Counted from the first letter of the stretch, positions 1-11,872 are shown. The stretch is DNA of 64,000 nucleotides from Spirometra erinaceieuropaei (GCA_902702965.1 CACRXP010000030.1:1015217-1079216), one strand, 5' to 3'. Translations and numbers: made by a program. The notes: generated from the sequence alone by a model not told the origin.

Positions 1-104
1 CGCGCGAACAAACACAGCACCTGCCACTAAGTCACTCTGCGCGATCTACTTCAGTAATCCCTGTTCTTTATCTCCCAGTTATCAGTTCACACAATCCGCC
101 TATG

Positions 105-1010
105 CAGTAGGTGAAGTAACTCATGAAATGTCAACCGAAATTCTGAAATGCGTTTTCATTTCGAAAAGACTAATTAAGTAGGGTTGTAAAACTAATCGCG
201 ATGCAGCATAAATCTATAATGATCCAGTTACCTCAGGGTGTCGGCTTTCGAAAGAACTTATTTTCGGCTGCATGCAAGATCTATACTTTGCAAAAATGAC
301 TACTTAAGTAGTATGCAATTTTCTCGTCGATTTTCGATGCCCTTAAAAATTCAATGATAATTCATGGAAAACATGCATAAAAATATTCATTCGTTTACTT
401 ATTCGGTAGAAAATCACGTCTTCTTCCAATTTCATACTCAAAAGAAGAGTATAATTCGGTTTTAAAAAAGTTCCTAATTGTGAGATTTTTTAATACCGTT
501 AAATGGCCCTTCATGAAACGTCATGTATTTGCATTTATGAATGTGGCTTGTAAATTTAACAATATTGCTCAAATTCACTGCTGAAACCCTGAATGTAAGT
601 GTAAGAGCAGGTCGGGTTCAAAATTATTCGGGAATTAGAAAAGTTCTTAAAAACCGAATTATACTCTTCTTTTGAGTATGAAATTGGAAGAAGATGTGAT
701 TTTCTACCGAATAAGTGAAAGAATGAATATTTTTATGCATGTTTTCCATGAAATATAACTGAATTTTCAAGGGTCATCGAAAATCAACGAGAAAATTGCA
801 TATTACTTAAGTAGTCATTTTTTGCAGAGTATAGATCTTGCATGCAGCCGAAAATAAGTTCTTTCGAAAGCCGACACCCTGAGGTAAGTGAATCATTATA
901 GATTTAGGCTACATCATGATTAGTTTTACAATACTACTTAATTTATCTTTTAGAAACGAGAACGCTTTTCGAAATTTTGGTTGACATTTCATGAGTTAGC
1001 ACATCTACTG
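105..1010. mobile_element. Palindromic TA-flanked element, family P1, copy 1
   Basis: A 906-bp foldback element. Both ends read inward CAGTAG(G/A)TG..CTAACTCATGAAATG; the right end is followed by TA and the left by TG. The similarity is not limited to the tips: most of the left half (TGTCAACCGAAATTC, AAGTAGGGTTGTAAAACT, GCCGGCTTTCGAA, TTTCGATGCCC, TCTTCTTCCAATTT) reappears as reverse complement in the right half, with a short unpaired centre near 575-620. There is no credible ORF. A CAGT terminus and TA target suggest a non-autonomous Tc1/mariner-type foldback element. It lies in a filamin intron. Confidence 0.8.
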
Positions 1011-1015
1011 TAAGT

Positions 1016-1180
1016 GGCATGAATTGTTCTCATTGATTTTCGATGCCCCTTAAAGTCCAATTATATTTCATAGAAAACATGGAAGAAGTTATTCATTCTT
1101 TTGCTCAGTCGGTAGATAATTACGTCTTCTTCCAATTTTATACTCGAAGGTTGACATCTCATGAGTTAGCCCACCTATTG
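1016..1180. mobile_element. Family P1 fragment
   Basis: Deletion derivative of the P1 palindromic element: an internal stretch (CTCATTGATTTTCGATGCCCC through TTCCAATTTTATACTCGAAGG) jumps directly to the right terminus GTTGACATCTCATGAGTTAG and CCCACCTATTG, followed by TA. It sits five bases from copy 1. Confidence 0.7.
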
Positions 1181-1864
1181 TAAACAAAGAGTTATACAAG
1201 TGAACTAATGCGGTCGACAATAAGCCTTGGCATACAATCACAACGAATTCAGACCCCCTGGCGAGAGATTATGTGATCTGGCTCCGGAGTCTATGAGCAG
1301 ATTAACATACTCCGGAGATCCAGGTATCTCTCCAAACAATCAGCTCAATCAGCCCACTTCTCTAGGACTACTAACTCCAAACATTATTCCCGATACTGTA
1401 CTGCTCTTTTCGTTTTCTCTGCCCTTATACAAACTTCGAATTCTTGCGTTATAGACTAAGCGGAAAACTAAAACCCAACGAATCCACAATGAAACCGTAG
1501 CGGGGCGAGTTAATTCTATGTTCTCCTGCTTCCGAGGCAGACTGATATTCCTCAAGAGGTGATAAGATAGATCGCATGTTTTCTATTCCAACGAAAAGGT
1601 TGCATACCTCACCGATGATTTGGGAATCTGCCTTTTGCCGAGCTTGCCGTGCGGGAACCCCAGAACCGCCAAACCCCTTCTTACATGGCCAGTCTATATT
1701 TGGCGTTCGACAAAGGAAATTACTAAACTACGGAACTTCACTGAAGAGGAAATGGCGTGTTTGTGATGATCACCTAAGGCCTCAACCGGTGCTTGGCTAG
1801 AACAGACGTCCAAAAATAGAAGACGGCTGTTGCGGTAGGATGCTTCGTGAGAAGCTCTTTAAGA

Positions 1865-2228
1865 TGGAATTCACTCGTTCCGTTGTGCCTTACGGGCTCT
1901 CTCTCGAGCCCAACCAGCAGCCGCACAGCGGCGCATGATATAGGCAGTATGTTATTACCGAAAAAGACAAGGTAGACTATAGGGGCCATTTCTGGCTTAT
2001 TAGTTGTCGTCAGCCAGTCATACCCAACCTCGAAGTGTGGAACACCCGAGGCTCGAACTCGCGACCTGTTAGTTAGAAGTCAACGCCTCTAACCACTGGG
2101 CCACGAACCCGTTGCCCTGTCGGTTTCGATCGGGAATATACAATGGTGGGGGGCGCTGGTCGATCATTCTTACGGAACTCGCTCGTTCCGTTGTGCCTTA
2201 TGGACTCTCTCTCAAGCCCAACCAGCTC
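1865..2228 (-). mobile_element. tRNA-derived SINE S1, one full and one partial copy
   Basis: The minus strand carries a split polymerase III promoter: A box TGGCCCAGTGGTTAGAGGCG and B box GGTCGCGAGTTCGAGCC, followed by a conserved body (GGCTGACGAC, AAGCCAGAAATGGCC, TGTCTTTTTCGGTAATA, GCGCCGCTGTGCGGCTGC, TTGGGCTCGAGAGAGAGCCC, GGAACGAGTGA). Part of a second unit follows at 2130-2228. The same body occurs at about a dozen other places in the window. Confidence 0.8.
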
Positions 2229-2630
2229 TTTATGAATTATGCTGTCTGCCCGCCGACAGTCCGGCCATCGCAAACGACGGCGTGTGTCACACGGAGTGGG
2301 CGGAGGATGATGACGTGCGCGTTTCCTGTGAGGCGTACTTGCGCAGCAGTTAGCGCGCCCTCTTCTTCCCTCCCCCCCCCATCCTGTTCCGATGGCACGA
2401 CAATGGCTGTACGACCGGAGACGGTTCAGCTGTAGTGGCTAACGAAGCCAAACAGCCCGTCTACGCGTGCCATACGTGATCTGGTCGCCACGGCGCATCC
2501 CAGGGTCTCACGAGATAAACTCGGATCTCATGCCGTTGATGGTGGCATCAAACCCACCCTGGGGAGGAGCCATTACATCTGCCTACTTGACACCGGAGCA
2601 TGCACAGGCAATGCACGTGTGAGAACTTAC

Positions 2631-2831
2631 GTGGTCCGACCATCACACCGAAGGGTGAGTTTGGAATCTGCTGGCCCGCGAAGAATACATTGACGGAGTG
2701 GAGACCTTCCACCTTGGGTGTGTACTCGACCAGGTAGTTGTCCTCACTCTGGCGGGTGATCACGGGCTTGATCACGTCCTGCCGGCCTTGCGGGTCGAGG
2801 ATCACACAGTCGGCCGTACCTTCACCAGCAC
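2631..2831 (-). CDS. FLN: Filamin coding exon 6: rest of Ig repeat 2
   Basis: A 201-nt exon, codons 406-472 plus one base. Acceptor TTTTTGGTAG, donor GTAAGTTC. It reads GAGEGTADCVILDPQGRQDV, NYLVEYTPKVEGLHSVNVFF, AGQQIPNSPFGVMVGP: strands C to G of repeat 2 with the usual EYTP, GLHSVNV.F and IP.SPF.V.V motifs. It ends in phase 1, so at least one more exon lies left of the window. No further filamin exon is visible between 1 and 2630. Confidence 0.94.
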
Positions 2832-2849
2832 CTACCAAAAACGGAGCAT

Positions 2850-5800
2850 AAACAGCGGCCATAAGGAAATCATTCCTAAGACGCAATTAGTAAGGAGGTA
2901 ACCTTCAGCGCATGAAGAGATGGGACCATTAAAAAAGGCATGGGTGCATTTGCATAAAAAAACCAGTAGGTGAATATGCACTGAGTAATGGAAGGTAAGG
3001 TTAATGGCTGCTCAAAGTAGCGATATCAATATGAGGGATTCCCATCCTTACAGTGAAATGTCAGTGATCCCATAATACGCAGGCTGACAGACTCCGAGAT
3101 CAGTGCAAATACACACGTACGGTTTAAAAACCCGGCTTAATTCAGGTATCAAATTCCAATCTGTAGATATATACCAGAATGAGAAAGGAAGAAGTTCTTC
3201 GGAAAAAATCGAGTTGTACTCGTGAATTTTCGAATTGGTGACACCAACCCGTCGTCAGACGAAGTGAAGATAAAAGAGAGAGTACCAGAATGTACTGCGC
3301 AAAGCACTAAGTAGCTATAAACTTCAAGAGTTCGGTCCACATAGAATCATTTATGATCACATGACAGAACCGTCCTACAGGATGGCGATGTGCTGCCCAT
3401 TCAGGTTACGAGCGCCATTTCTGATTGGCCGCGATTGTGGATCGGGATCTGCCTTCCAGTCAGCCTTTACATGGGCCGCCAAACTGAATCACCTTCGGTT
3501 TACGCGGCTTTGCGCTGTCGCAAGTAAAGTGCCGATGCTCAGCGGAACCAGTAGTGCTGTTTGGCTCTGTGAGCAGCTAACCGTAGTCAGGTGGGAGTGG
3601 AACGTTCCCTTGAAAACCAATAACCAATTTGCAAGTGGAATAGGCGCCGGTAGTCAACTTGATGAATTCATTGATACGAATCCGGGGATTCTGCAATCAA
3701 GACGGCATTGGAATCATCAGTTTCTGATGCTGAAAGGAGACCCTGGTGGTTGCGATGTCAAACGCCAAGAATCAAAATCCGCTGGAACAGCAGTTGGGTT
3801 AAGTCATATTTGGCAGCGCTTGAATTTGTCCTGAAGTTTTCGGAACACAGAATCTCTACGAGGGGTAACTCATCCAAGTTTTACTTCTACGTTTATCCAG
3901 CCCATGGCCTCAATTTCGTATATGAATGCTAGCCAAGGTTCCCAACAAATTTTGAACTGAAAAGGTGCGAATGATTGCCAGCCAAGGATCCCAACAAATT
4001 TTGGACTGAATGGGTGCGAATGATTGTTATGACTGGAGTTTTGACTTGACCTTCAGAAGTGTTGACTCCCATTGAAACGTTATATAACTCACAAACTCCC
4101 TCTTTGACGAGAATTTTGCACAGGTAAAGGGGTCTGTGTGAGGGAAAACACACCGACTGTGATACGGAAGTTTTTAAGGTGCATTTAAAAGTGGTCATAC
4201 TTGTGAATTTAAGTAGCGTTGGTGGCACGAACACATGAACAACATGGGTCTCAGTGCGAGAGTATAGAGTAATTGGAGAATAGGGATGACAACAGGATAC
4301 AGAATGTAACGACAGCGATGAGTAATTAGTCTTACCTTCGTCTTCTTCTAAACCGACTGCAATGCACAGAAACAAATAAATTCAAAAATGAACCCATCTA
4401 CAAAAAGAAATGACCTAAACCAGAGCTTGAGTCACTTGTTCGCTTGTGTTTAATGATGATCCCCTCCTTCTGGGAAACTGATAATGCATGAATACTGTCA
4501 AGACCACGGATTTTTTTGTAGCCGGCATACACCACATCGATGAGTCTCGCTCTTGAGGATTTGACCTCGCCTGAATTTGCGGTGTTGGGAGATGACCAAA
4601 GACTCAATCCAGGGGTTTGTACTTGAACGTGTCAACCCAGTAGGCAGAAGCATTACTAACTGCGCCTCCACAAAAGTCTCTTGGAGAGGAAACACCTCAC
4701 CAGAAATGATTTCCTGGATAAATTTATATTTTACAGTGAAGACAGTTGGGAGTAGCTTCGAAGTGCGCAATTGCTAAGCCCAATGATGAACAAAGTCAGC
4801 CTTCAAACCATGGGTCTCCTGTGCGGAGTTTCAGATGTGGTCGACTGGCGGAAGGCTTTGATAGAAATGGCTGTGCTTTGGAGGAGAGAAGCGTGAAATA
4901 TCATGGCAATTTGCGTTGCTACTGACAGAGAGTCTCAGTAGTGCAAGATTTCGACTCGCAAGTGTTGTATAACACTGCTATAAATCAAGAACATATGCCG
5001 AAACCTGAGTTTCTGCAAGGCTGGCTGACGAACACCAATAAGCCAGAAATGGCCATACCAGTCTCCCTCGTCTTTGTCGGGAATTTTCGATGTCTACTTC
5101 CCATATATAGGCATATACATATATACATATGTGTATACGCGATCGCAACCGACAGGTCAACGAGCCACTGGCTCAGTGGTTATGGCGTTGAATTTCTAAC
5201 CAACACGTTGCGGGATCGAGCTTCAGGTGTTGCATACCGCGGGGTTGGACATGGCTGTCTGACGACGGTGATTAGGCCAGAAATGGCCACTCCAGTCTCC
5301 CTTGTCTTTGTCGGCAACGCTGTTCTGCATGTATAAACTATAAACATTTTTTGAAGCCATATATATATATATAAATTGGACTGTAGACCTCCAAAGAAAT
5401 AAAATTGGAAGACAAACATGTTCTTTGGTAAAAAAAAATATGGAACTTTATTAGGTAGATTTTCGACGTTGATTCCCAATATCGTTGTCAGACTTGAGTA
5501 AATGTGAGACAAACAAGTGCCATTTTGGATGTGCTGAAAAATCAATATTCGTTTGATGTTTGCGCCAGTCAGCGGCCACAGTATGCGTCATTCCGTATTG
5601 ATTGGCTCTCGTCTCTTCCGCTTTCCCCTGTGATTTCTGTGCATGGCAGTGAGGAGGGACGACAGAAAATGCGGATAAATTGATTCAGTTCTGTTTCGGC
5701 CTTATTTTGTCCTCAGTTGATTGCCTCTCCATGCCTTTAACCGCCCATCCGGAGCTCGTTGGTTTGGGGAAGCGAATAGATCGCTGTGCACCGATTTCTG

Positions 5801-6700
5801 GAAACGGTCATTCAAGACTCTTTTGTTTGCTGGCGTACACACACACCGACCAGTTATTGGTCTTCCCTTTGTGGGCACCTGCGAGATCTCAAAACCAGAG
5901 CTCAGAGCTAGAATGAAAGACGGGCATTACCGCCTGCAATTTGGTCAGATCGTAGTTAAAAATCTCACAAAAGCGGATCCATGACTTGACTGGTTGATAA
6001 GGAAAGTCCAGCTTCCCTGTCGCTGTTCATAAAACATCCGGAACTGAACAGTTACCAGAATATTTGCTGACATTCCAGAAAAGGAAGAAGACATTTCGTC
6101 CACCAGAAGCGACAGGGGTATCATCTGACCCTCCAGGCTGCGAAATCGATAACCCAGCCTCAGGAACCAAAGCGTCCTCTGATCAGTTCGCCATGCAGGG
6201 CGTCTGCGAAACCGGCTACTGATATCAACTGGTGAGGGTGTTTTTCGGAATACTTGCGTTCTTCACTCGAGAGGATTAGAGTCACCGTTTTACTGGAGAA
6301 TGTCGAATTCTCGCCTATGGATGGATAATCTTGAATACTGAACCGATTAGGTCGGAGACCGAGGATGCGAAGAAAGAACGTACAAAAACGTACTTGAGGC
6401 AGAGAAGTTCTTTCTCTGAAAACACAGCGGATCGTTTAGCGGCTGCCCATAGTGTTATGCTTTACTCTGAAAGCCCGGCACCTCGAGGTGTAGTTTATAC
6501 CGGCCTGTACGGCATCATGGTTGTTAAAACCTCCTTTCATTTTTTCGTTACCCTGCTTCCTATACCTGAAACTTTGTTAAGGTTTTTACCCGCCAGATCA
6601 CAAAGCTCTCCTGAATTCAGTCGTCAAACGCTGTCCTGGCAACCAACCAAAAACGGCAGTTGTAAAAGTAGTAAAGTAGTCACAAAATCAGTGGACGACG
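2850..6700. other. Filamin intron 5, mostly unassigned
   Basis: Apart from the SINE pieces at about 5.0-5.3 kb and a short TA run at 5361-5374, I recognise nothing in this intron. ORFs here, such as 3361-3834 and 6331-6762, lack recognisable domains, and the latter overlaps exon 5 on the opposite strand. Confidence 0.6.
5021..5333 (+). mobile_element. SINE S1 copies (two diverged fragments)
   Basis: A tail fragment (AAGCCAGAAATGGCCATACC, GTCTCCCTCGTCTTTGTCGG) at 5021-5081 is followed by a head-to-tail diverged copy at about 5139-5333 with A box TGGCTCAGTGGTTATGGCG, B box GCGGGATCGAGCTT, and the tail AAATGGCCACTCC. They are separated by a TA-rich stretch. Confidence 0.7.
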
Positions 6701-6721
6701 AGGAGCTAGGGCAGGTCTTAC

Positions 6722-6959
6722 CAGTCGTGAAGATATTGAAGAATGTACGTCTGCCGACTTGATTGCCCCGGGGCTCAATACCCGGCCCGGAAGCGGTGGC
6801 CTTGCTAGGATCGGCCGCACCCTCGACCATGACCTTGAAGGGTGAATTCATAATCTCCTTGGCGGCAAACTTGATGATCACTCTGTACTCGCCCGACTGG
6901 GAGGGCACGTAGGCGCAGGAGTAGGTATTCTGGCGATCGGTGTTCGGAATCACATCACA
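6722..6959 (-). CDS. FLN: Filamin coding exon 5: end of Ig repeat 1, start of repeat 2
   Basis: A 238-nt exon, codons 327-405 plus one base. Acceptor GCGCTTTTAG, donor GTAAGACC. It encodes CDVIPNTDRQNTYSCAYVPS, GEYRVIIKFAAKEIMNSPFK and VMVEG, which are the E to G strands with the conserved Y-x-C-x-Y-x-P, G-x-Y and SPF-x-V signatures of filamin repeats. The repeat linker and second repeat follow: KATASGPGIEPRGNQVGRRT, FFNIFTT. The exon boundary falls in strand B of repeat 2. Confidence 0.94.
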
Positions 6960-7521
6960 CTAAAAGCGCAAGTAGGCGGGATGGATTCAGATGAGCGAGT
7001 GGGGTGAAGTCTTGCATGCATCTTGATCCTGGTATACTGTAACAGCGGCTAGTAGCGAGGTATTAAATAGTATCGCTTCTATTGCGGCTCAGCTGCTAAG
7101 TCACCTGCGACAGCGCACTAGCGGCTGCCTAACGCAAACGAAAACTTCATTCCGCCTAAGAAACCCAATTCAAGACAAATGTCTACCGATTTAGGTTTCC
7201 GTCTGCAAGTCTCCGAGCTCATGAGACGTCCACGTTTGTCAGACCTTGTTAATATGCTGCGTTAGGGATCATAACTAATGACGTCCACTAGTCGTGCAGA
7301 GTTCTAAATGTAATGGGGGTCAAATCAGCTGTTTTACCGATCCGGTTCCTAGAAAAGCACGGGAGAACCTAATAAGTCACCAAACCGAGAATGTGTGAAA
7401 TCGACGAAGAAACCAATGATGCTTAGAAATAAAGAGAAGCTCACGAACAGCTGTTCACATTTCATGGTCAAAGCTGGCAGGGATATATCAGAGGCAAAAA
7501 TTGTCCCGGATGTGGACTTAC
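6960..7521 (-). other. Filamin intron 4
   Basis: A 562-bp intron with consensus GT-AG ends. No repeat family or ORF recognised. Confidence 0.8.
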
Positions 7522-7640
7522 AGGTTCGCGTTGGCCCTTCGGGTTGAGTACGATGACCTCCACGGCACCACGGCCGGCGCTGAAGGCATCGATGGTGAAA
7601 CGTGCCGGCATACCGACCTTGTTGCCACGTGGTTCAAGAC
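7522..7640 (-). CDS. FLN: Filamin coding exon 4: first half of Ig repeat 1
   Basis: A 119-nt exon, codons 287-326. Acceptor TATATTCAAG and donor GTAAGTCC. With the split Gly codon it reads GLEPRGNKVGMPARFTIDAF, SAGRGAVEVIVLNPKGQREP. This is strands A to D of a filamin-type immunoglobulin repeat (GPG-x-EP-x-GN, FT, AGxG, V.DPKG-like). It ends in phase 0 and is followed by exon 5, which starts CDVIPN. The plus-strand ORF overlapping it is a shadow. Confidence 0.93.
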
Positions 7641-9050
7641 CTTGAATATAAAAGAAAGATACTTTGAACTTCAGGCTGATGTGACCTCAGGATAAGAGGC
7701 GGCAAGTTGTTAAATCTTCAGCGTCACATACGTCAATCAAAAAGACAAAAGCCTACAACGATACGACATTGCGAGCCTCTGTGTTAGATCTTTGCTTTAC
7801 ATTTTGAAGGATGAGCGTTTTTGGCTCACACGTCAGTAAGAGAATGTGTGCCTCGCAGGTGTACATATACATAGCTAACAGAAATAAGGACGGGAGTCCC
7901 GGGATGGAAATGGAATGAAAGGCGATCTCGAAAACCCCTTCTTGTATTGACTTGGCATTTCAAAACCAGATCACCTTCCATTTTCCTCCCCCTACGCACC
8001 AGCGACTACAATCTTGACCCCGCGACCTGTTAGTTAAAAGCCCAACGCCTCTAACCACTGAGCCACGGACTCGTTGTCCTGTCGGCCGCGATCGGGGATA
8101 TGCAATGGTAGAGGGGCGCTTACTGACTTCCTGGTCGGCAAATTGATGAGCCATCTTAGAAGGGGAGTTCCACACAGGCCGGAAGCCAGAATCTACTAGT
8201 GGCTCGTGTATCTTGAGGCCCAATATTATTGCAGCATTTACTGGACGGAATGCATCTGAGGCCCCATCATTTGGGACGGCTTATGAACTGGAAAAATAAA
8301 CTTTCCTTGGTGGCCGTCCACTTTTCGTCGGTGAGGTAGAGATTCGTTTTCGGCCACTTAAAATCGTTGGCCAATCAGCTGGCTGGATTTCGTGTCTGCT
8401 GCAGAAAGAACGGTAGTCGGTCAATGACTCAGTCAGTAGACATATCGATCCATCATCAGCTTGTGCGACGCCGCATAGACAAATCGATGACACCGCTGCG
8501 GTAGGCCAAATGTAACTCGCGCGAAACTTAAAAACGTTGGATGAATGACAAACTCGTCCAAGGCATCGCCTTCTGTCCTCCTTTCCTACGTATATGCGTT
8601 TATCTCACCAAAGCTGACGAACCGCGATTGAGATACTCATAGCAACTTTTTGATCGGATTCGGGAAGGTTTTTGATGAAAAATTTACTCTGTGTTTACAC
8701 ATTTGTTTTTTTAAAAAGAAAACAGGTTAAAATGAAATCTAGCGTACCTACCAGAAAGCACATTAGGAATACTAAACGATTTACTAATGAAACCGGCAGA
8801 TGAGTCACGTTGGACCACAAATCCAACAAAACACTTTTCGGCTTTTATCTATTCATCGTCTCAAGATGATGGTGGATGCATACACATTAGTGTGATGACC
8901 CCACATTACAATCTTTCTTTCGTTTAACGAGGGGCTGGTGCAACCAGCTTGAAAACTCCCAAGTTCAAGTGGGTTTAGCCTGAGAGCTCTCTCTTGTTCA
9001 TTATATCGCCTTGGGATGCATGCCATCCCAGTAATACACACATATATATA
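7641..9050. other. Left end of filamin intron 3, unassigned except a SINE fragment
   Basis: Holds an S1 SINE fragment at 8018-8127 and otherwise nothing I can name. Short ORFs at 8281-8493 and 8853-9041 have no recognisable domain. Confidence 0.55.
8018..8127 (-). mobile_element. SINE S1 5'-end fragment
   Basis: The minus strand shows the tRNA-like head: TGGCTCAGTGGTTAGAGGCG (A box) and a truncated B-box region GCGGGGTCAAG, with the leader CCATTGCATATCCCCGATCG. Confidence 0.7.
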
Positions 9051-9500
9051 TCAAGTGAATAATTTCGGAAATTACTCTGTGCAAGACATGGAGTTGTCTC
9101 CGAAACATGACTTTTTAGGATAAGAACCGAAATTTAAATGAGCATTTGAGTCGAAGAAAATCGACTGCTGTGGAATGACCACGTAATGTCCATTCTACAA
9201 ACAAGAAGCACTACGGGTAGTGCGAAGTACATATCGAACGTATTATACCGTATTCCCGACATAGGTACTACCTAAAAGCATAGCCAGGTGTTTCGCCGAT
9301 ATTCACATTCCGGAGACTTAACTCTGTGTCCTGCACTGAGTAATTTCCGAAATTATTCACTTGATTATTCTCTGGAGTTCATATACCAGAAGCCGCATAG
9401 AGAACGCTGGGTGTCCCACTGAAGAGCCGAATCCCATGCAGGGGCAGAATATCGGAGAAACACGTATCTGGGCTTTTAGTTAGTACCTATGTCGTTTTGA
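9051..9500. mobile_element. Hammerhead repeat HR, copy 1 (inverted arrangement)
   Basis: Positions 9051-9364 begin TCAAGTGAATAATTTCGG and end with its reverse complement; the body matches the HR repeats at 12.4 and 28.7 kb. A short minus-strand hammerhead fragment (9274-9306, UAUCGGCGAAACACC) lies inside. A plus-strand hammerhead region (9410-9475) follows the right end, preceded by the HR leader GGAGTTCATATACCAGAAGCC. It looks like two rearranged, oppositely oriented pieces of the 351-bp unit. Confidence 0.75.
9410..9475 (+). ncRNA. Degenerate type I hammerhead ribozyme (H1)
   Basis: CCCA-CUGAAGA-GCCGA...UCGGA-GAAA-CACGUAUC-UGGGC. The core strings and cleavage triplet AUC are present, and helix I pairs CCCA with UGGG. 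The pair closing stem II next to the core is broken (G opposite A) and the inner stem II hairpin is shortened, so activity is doubtful. Confidence 0.65.
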
Positions 9501-9697
9501 ACTTAATAAAGCCTGACTCACGCCAGCCAAGAAGTCGGTAATAGCCATCATGACTATTACCCTGTCTTCGTCGGTAATCTCATACTGCTTATGATACTAG
9601 TCGCTGTGCAGGTAGCCGCGGGGCTCGAAATCTTGATCCGAAGCTCTACGCGGCGGGCATTTCTCGTAATTTGATCAGCGGACGCACCTCCAACATA

Positions 9698-10680
9698 CAG
9701 TCAGTGACCGAACTCATGAAATACTAACTGAAATTCTGAAATGCGTCTCTGATTTGGAAGGCTTGCTTGGGGGAGATTGTAATACTAATTTCACGCAGCC
9801 TAATTCCAAGATATTTGAGTCACGCGAGGACGATGGCCTTTGAATGCACTTCTTTTCTGTGGCCTGAAAAAACCCACACTCGGAAAAAATGGCTATGTAG
9901 CTAGTATGCATTTTCATATTAATTTTGACGCCCTTGAAAATTCGGACATATCTTATAGAAACATAATTAAAAAATATGTTTTCTTGCACTCAGTCGACGA
10001 AAAAAAAACACGTTTTCATCGAATTTCACATTAGAAAAAAGGGAGTCGTCGGTTCTAAAAACACTATTAACTTCTGAATATGTTTGTGTCAGGCCTATCG
10101 TTATATTTTTCACATAGCATTTACAGCCTGGACGCTGTATACGTTCCACGCGGGAAATGTCACGCATTGCTCAATGACATTAAGAAAACGCTACATAGGA
10201 GTCATAAAATTTTGTAATGGATGTGTACTCTGCTGCATAGTGCACAAGCAGCCTTAATATACGGGCATATATGATGCAATTTGTATGAACAGTTCAGCAA
10301 TTGTCTCATAGTTGCAGACTTTCCTAAAACCGAAAATTCACTTTTCTTCGAAGATGAAATCTAATGAAAGATGTTACTTGCTACCGAATGAGTACAAGAA
10401 AACATATCTTGATTGTGTTTCCTTTAAATATATTCGAATTTATATGGGCATCGAAAGCCATGGGAAGGAGTCATACTTCTCAAGCAATCGTTTGTTTATC
10501 TAGTGCGGCTTTTGCAGACGGACGAAAAGCAGCCGCATTCAAAAGTCAGCATCCTGGCGTGACCAAAATATCCTTGGGCTATGCTATAAGAAAATGGGAC
10601 AACATGCATATAAGGCATCCTTCCTGATCAAAAAAACGATTTGAATTTCAATTAACATTTCACGAGGTCTCCCACAGTAT
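9698..10680. mobile_element. Palindromic TA-flanked element, family P2, copy 1
   Basis: Starts TA-CAGTCAGTGACCGAACTCAT and ends in a diverged inverted terminus near 10680. Family P2 is related to P1 in plan but differs in sequence (CAGTGAGTGACCGATCTCAT, TTAGGAAGGATTACTTGG, GACTCGGCAGGAT). This copy is diverged. ORFs inside are incidental. Confidence 0.65.
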
Positions 10681-10681
10681 G

Positions 10682-10738
10682 TAGTATATATATATACCCC
10701 CTTCAACATCCCAAAAATAGATATATATATATATAATG
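10682..10738. repeat. TA-rich microsatellite pair
   Basis: Two TA runs around the sequence CCCCCTTCAACATCCCAAA, just before the SINE array. Confidence 0.8.
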
Positions 10739-11652
10739 TTAGGGGGCGCTCACCGATCGTTCATACGGAACTCACTCGTTCCGTTGTGCCTTATGGACTC
10801 TCTCTCGAACCCAACCAGCAGCCGCACAGCGGCGCATGATATATAAGCAGAATGGTATTGCCGACAAAGACAAGGGAGACTGGAATGGCCATTTCTGGCT
10901 TATTAGCCGTCGTCAGCCAGCCATACCCAGGCCCTAAGTGTGGAACACCCGAGCCTCGAACTCGCGACCTGTTGGTTTAGAAGTCAACGCCTCTACTCAC
11001 CGGGCCACGAGCCCGTTGCCTTGTCGGTTTTCGATCGGGAATATGCAATGCTGGGGAGCGCTCACCGATCGTTCCTACGGAACTCACTCGTTCCGTGGTG
11101 CCTTATGGACTCTCTCTCGAGCACAAACAGCAGCCGCACAGCGGCGCATGATATATAGGCTGAATGGTATTGCCGACAAAGACAAGGGAGACTGGAATGG
11201 CCATTTCTGGCTTATTAGCCGTCGTCAGCCAGCCATACCCAGGCCCTAAGTGTGGAACACCCGAGCCTCGAACTCGCGACCTGTTGGTTTAGAAGTCAAC
11301 GCCTCTACTCACCGGGCCACGAGCCCGTTGCCTTGTCGGTTTTCGATCGGGAATATGCAATGCTGGGGAGCGCTCACCGATCGTTCCTACGGAACTCACT
11401 CGTTCCGTGGTGCCTTATGGGCTCTCTCTCTCGAGCACAAACAGCAGCCGCACAGCGGCGCATGATATATAGGCTGAATGGTATTGCCGACAAAGACAAG
11501 GGAGACTGGAATGGCCATTTCTGGTTTATTAACCGTCGTCAGCCAGCCATACCCAAGCCCGAAGTGTGGAACACCCGAGCCTCGAACTCGCGACCTGTTG
11601 GTTTAGAAGTCAACGCCTCTACTCACCGGGCCACGAGCCCGTTGCCTTGTCG
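10739..11652 (-). repeat. Tandem array of SINE S1 (312-bp period, three units)
   Basis: GCTCACCGATCGTTC recurs at 10748, 11060 and 11372, an exact 312-bp spacing. Each unit contains the full S1 body and, on the minus strand, the A box (GTGAGTAGAGGCGTTGA, diverged) and B box GGTCGCGAGTTCGAGGC. The units are nearly identical, so amplification is recent. Short ORFs of about 70-160 residues repeated here are translations of SINE sequence and not genes. Confidence 0.9.
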
Positions 11653-11872
11653 CCCCCTAACATTGTATATTCCCGATCGAAAACCGACAAGGCAACGGGC
11701 TCGTGGCCCGGTGAGTAGAGGCGTTGACTTCTAAACCAACAGGTCGCGAGTTCGAGGCTCGGGTGTTCCACACTTCGGGCTTGGGTATGGCTGGCTGACG
11801 ACGGCTAATAAGCCAGAAATGGCCATTCCAGTCTCCCTTGTCTTTGTCGGCAATACCATTCTGCCTATATAT
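11653..11872 (+). mobile_element. Inverted SINE S1 copy ending the array
   Basis: At 11653 the array switches to CCCCCTAACATTGTATATTC and then runs as reverse complement of the preceding unit through CGGGCTCGTGGCCCGGTGAG, the B box and AAGCCAGAAATGGCCATTCC, to a TA run at 11866-11880. With the third unit it can form a near-perfect hairpin with arms of more than 100 bp. Confidence 0.88.

Noticed and set aside
6331..6762. Plus-strand ORF of 143 residues
   Set aside because: Its 3' end overlaps filamin exon 5 on the other strand, it has no domain, and codon content is not convincing.
10938..11734. Several near-identical ORFs of 70-160 residues
   Set aside because: Translations of tandem SINE S1 units; the frames change between copies and the same body is non-coding elsewhere.
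10739..11872. CRISPR-like array because of regular spacing
   Set aside because: The period is 312 bp with no variable spacers, the units are SINEs with polymerase III boxes, and the DNA is eukaryotic.
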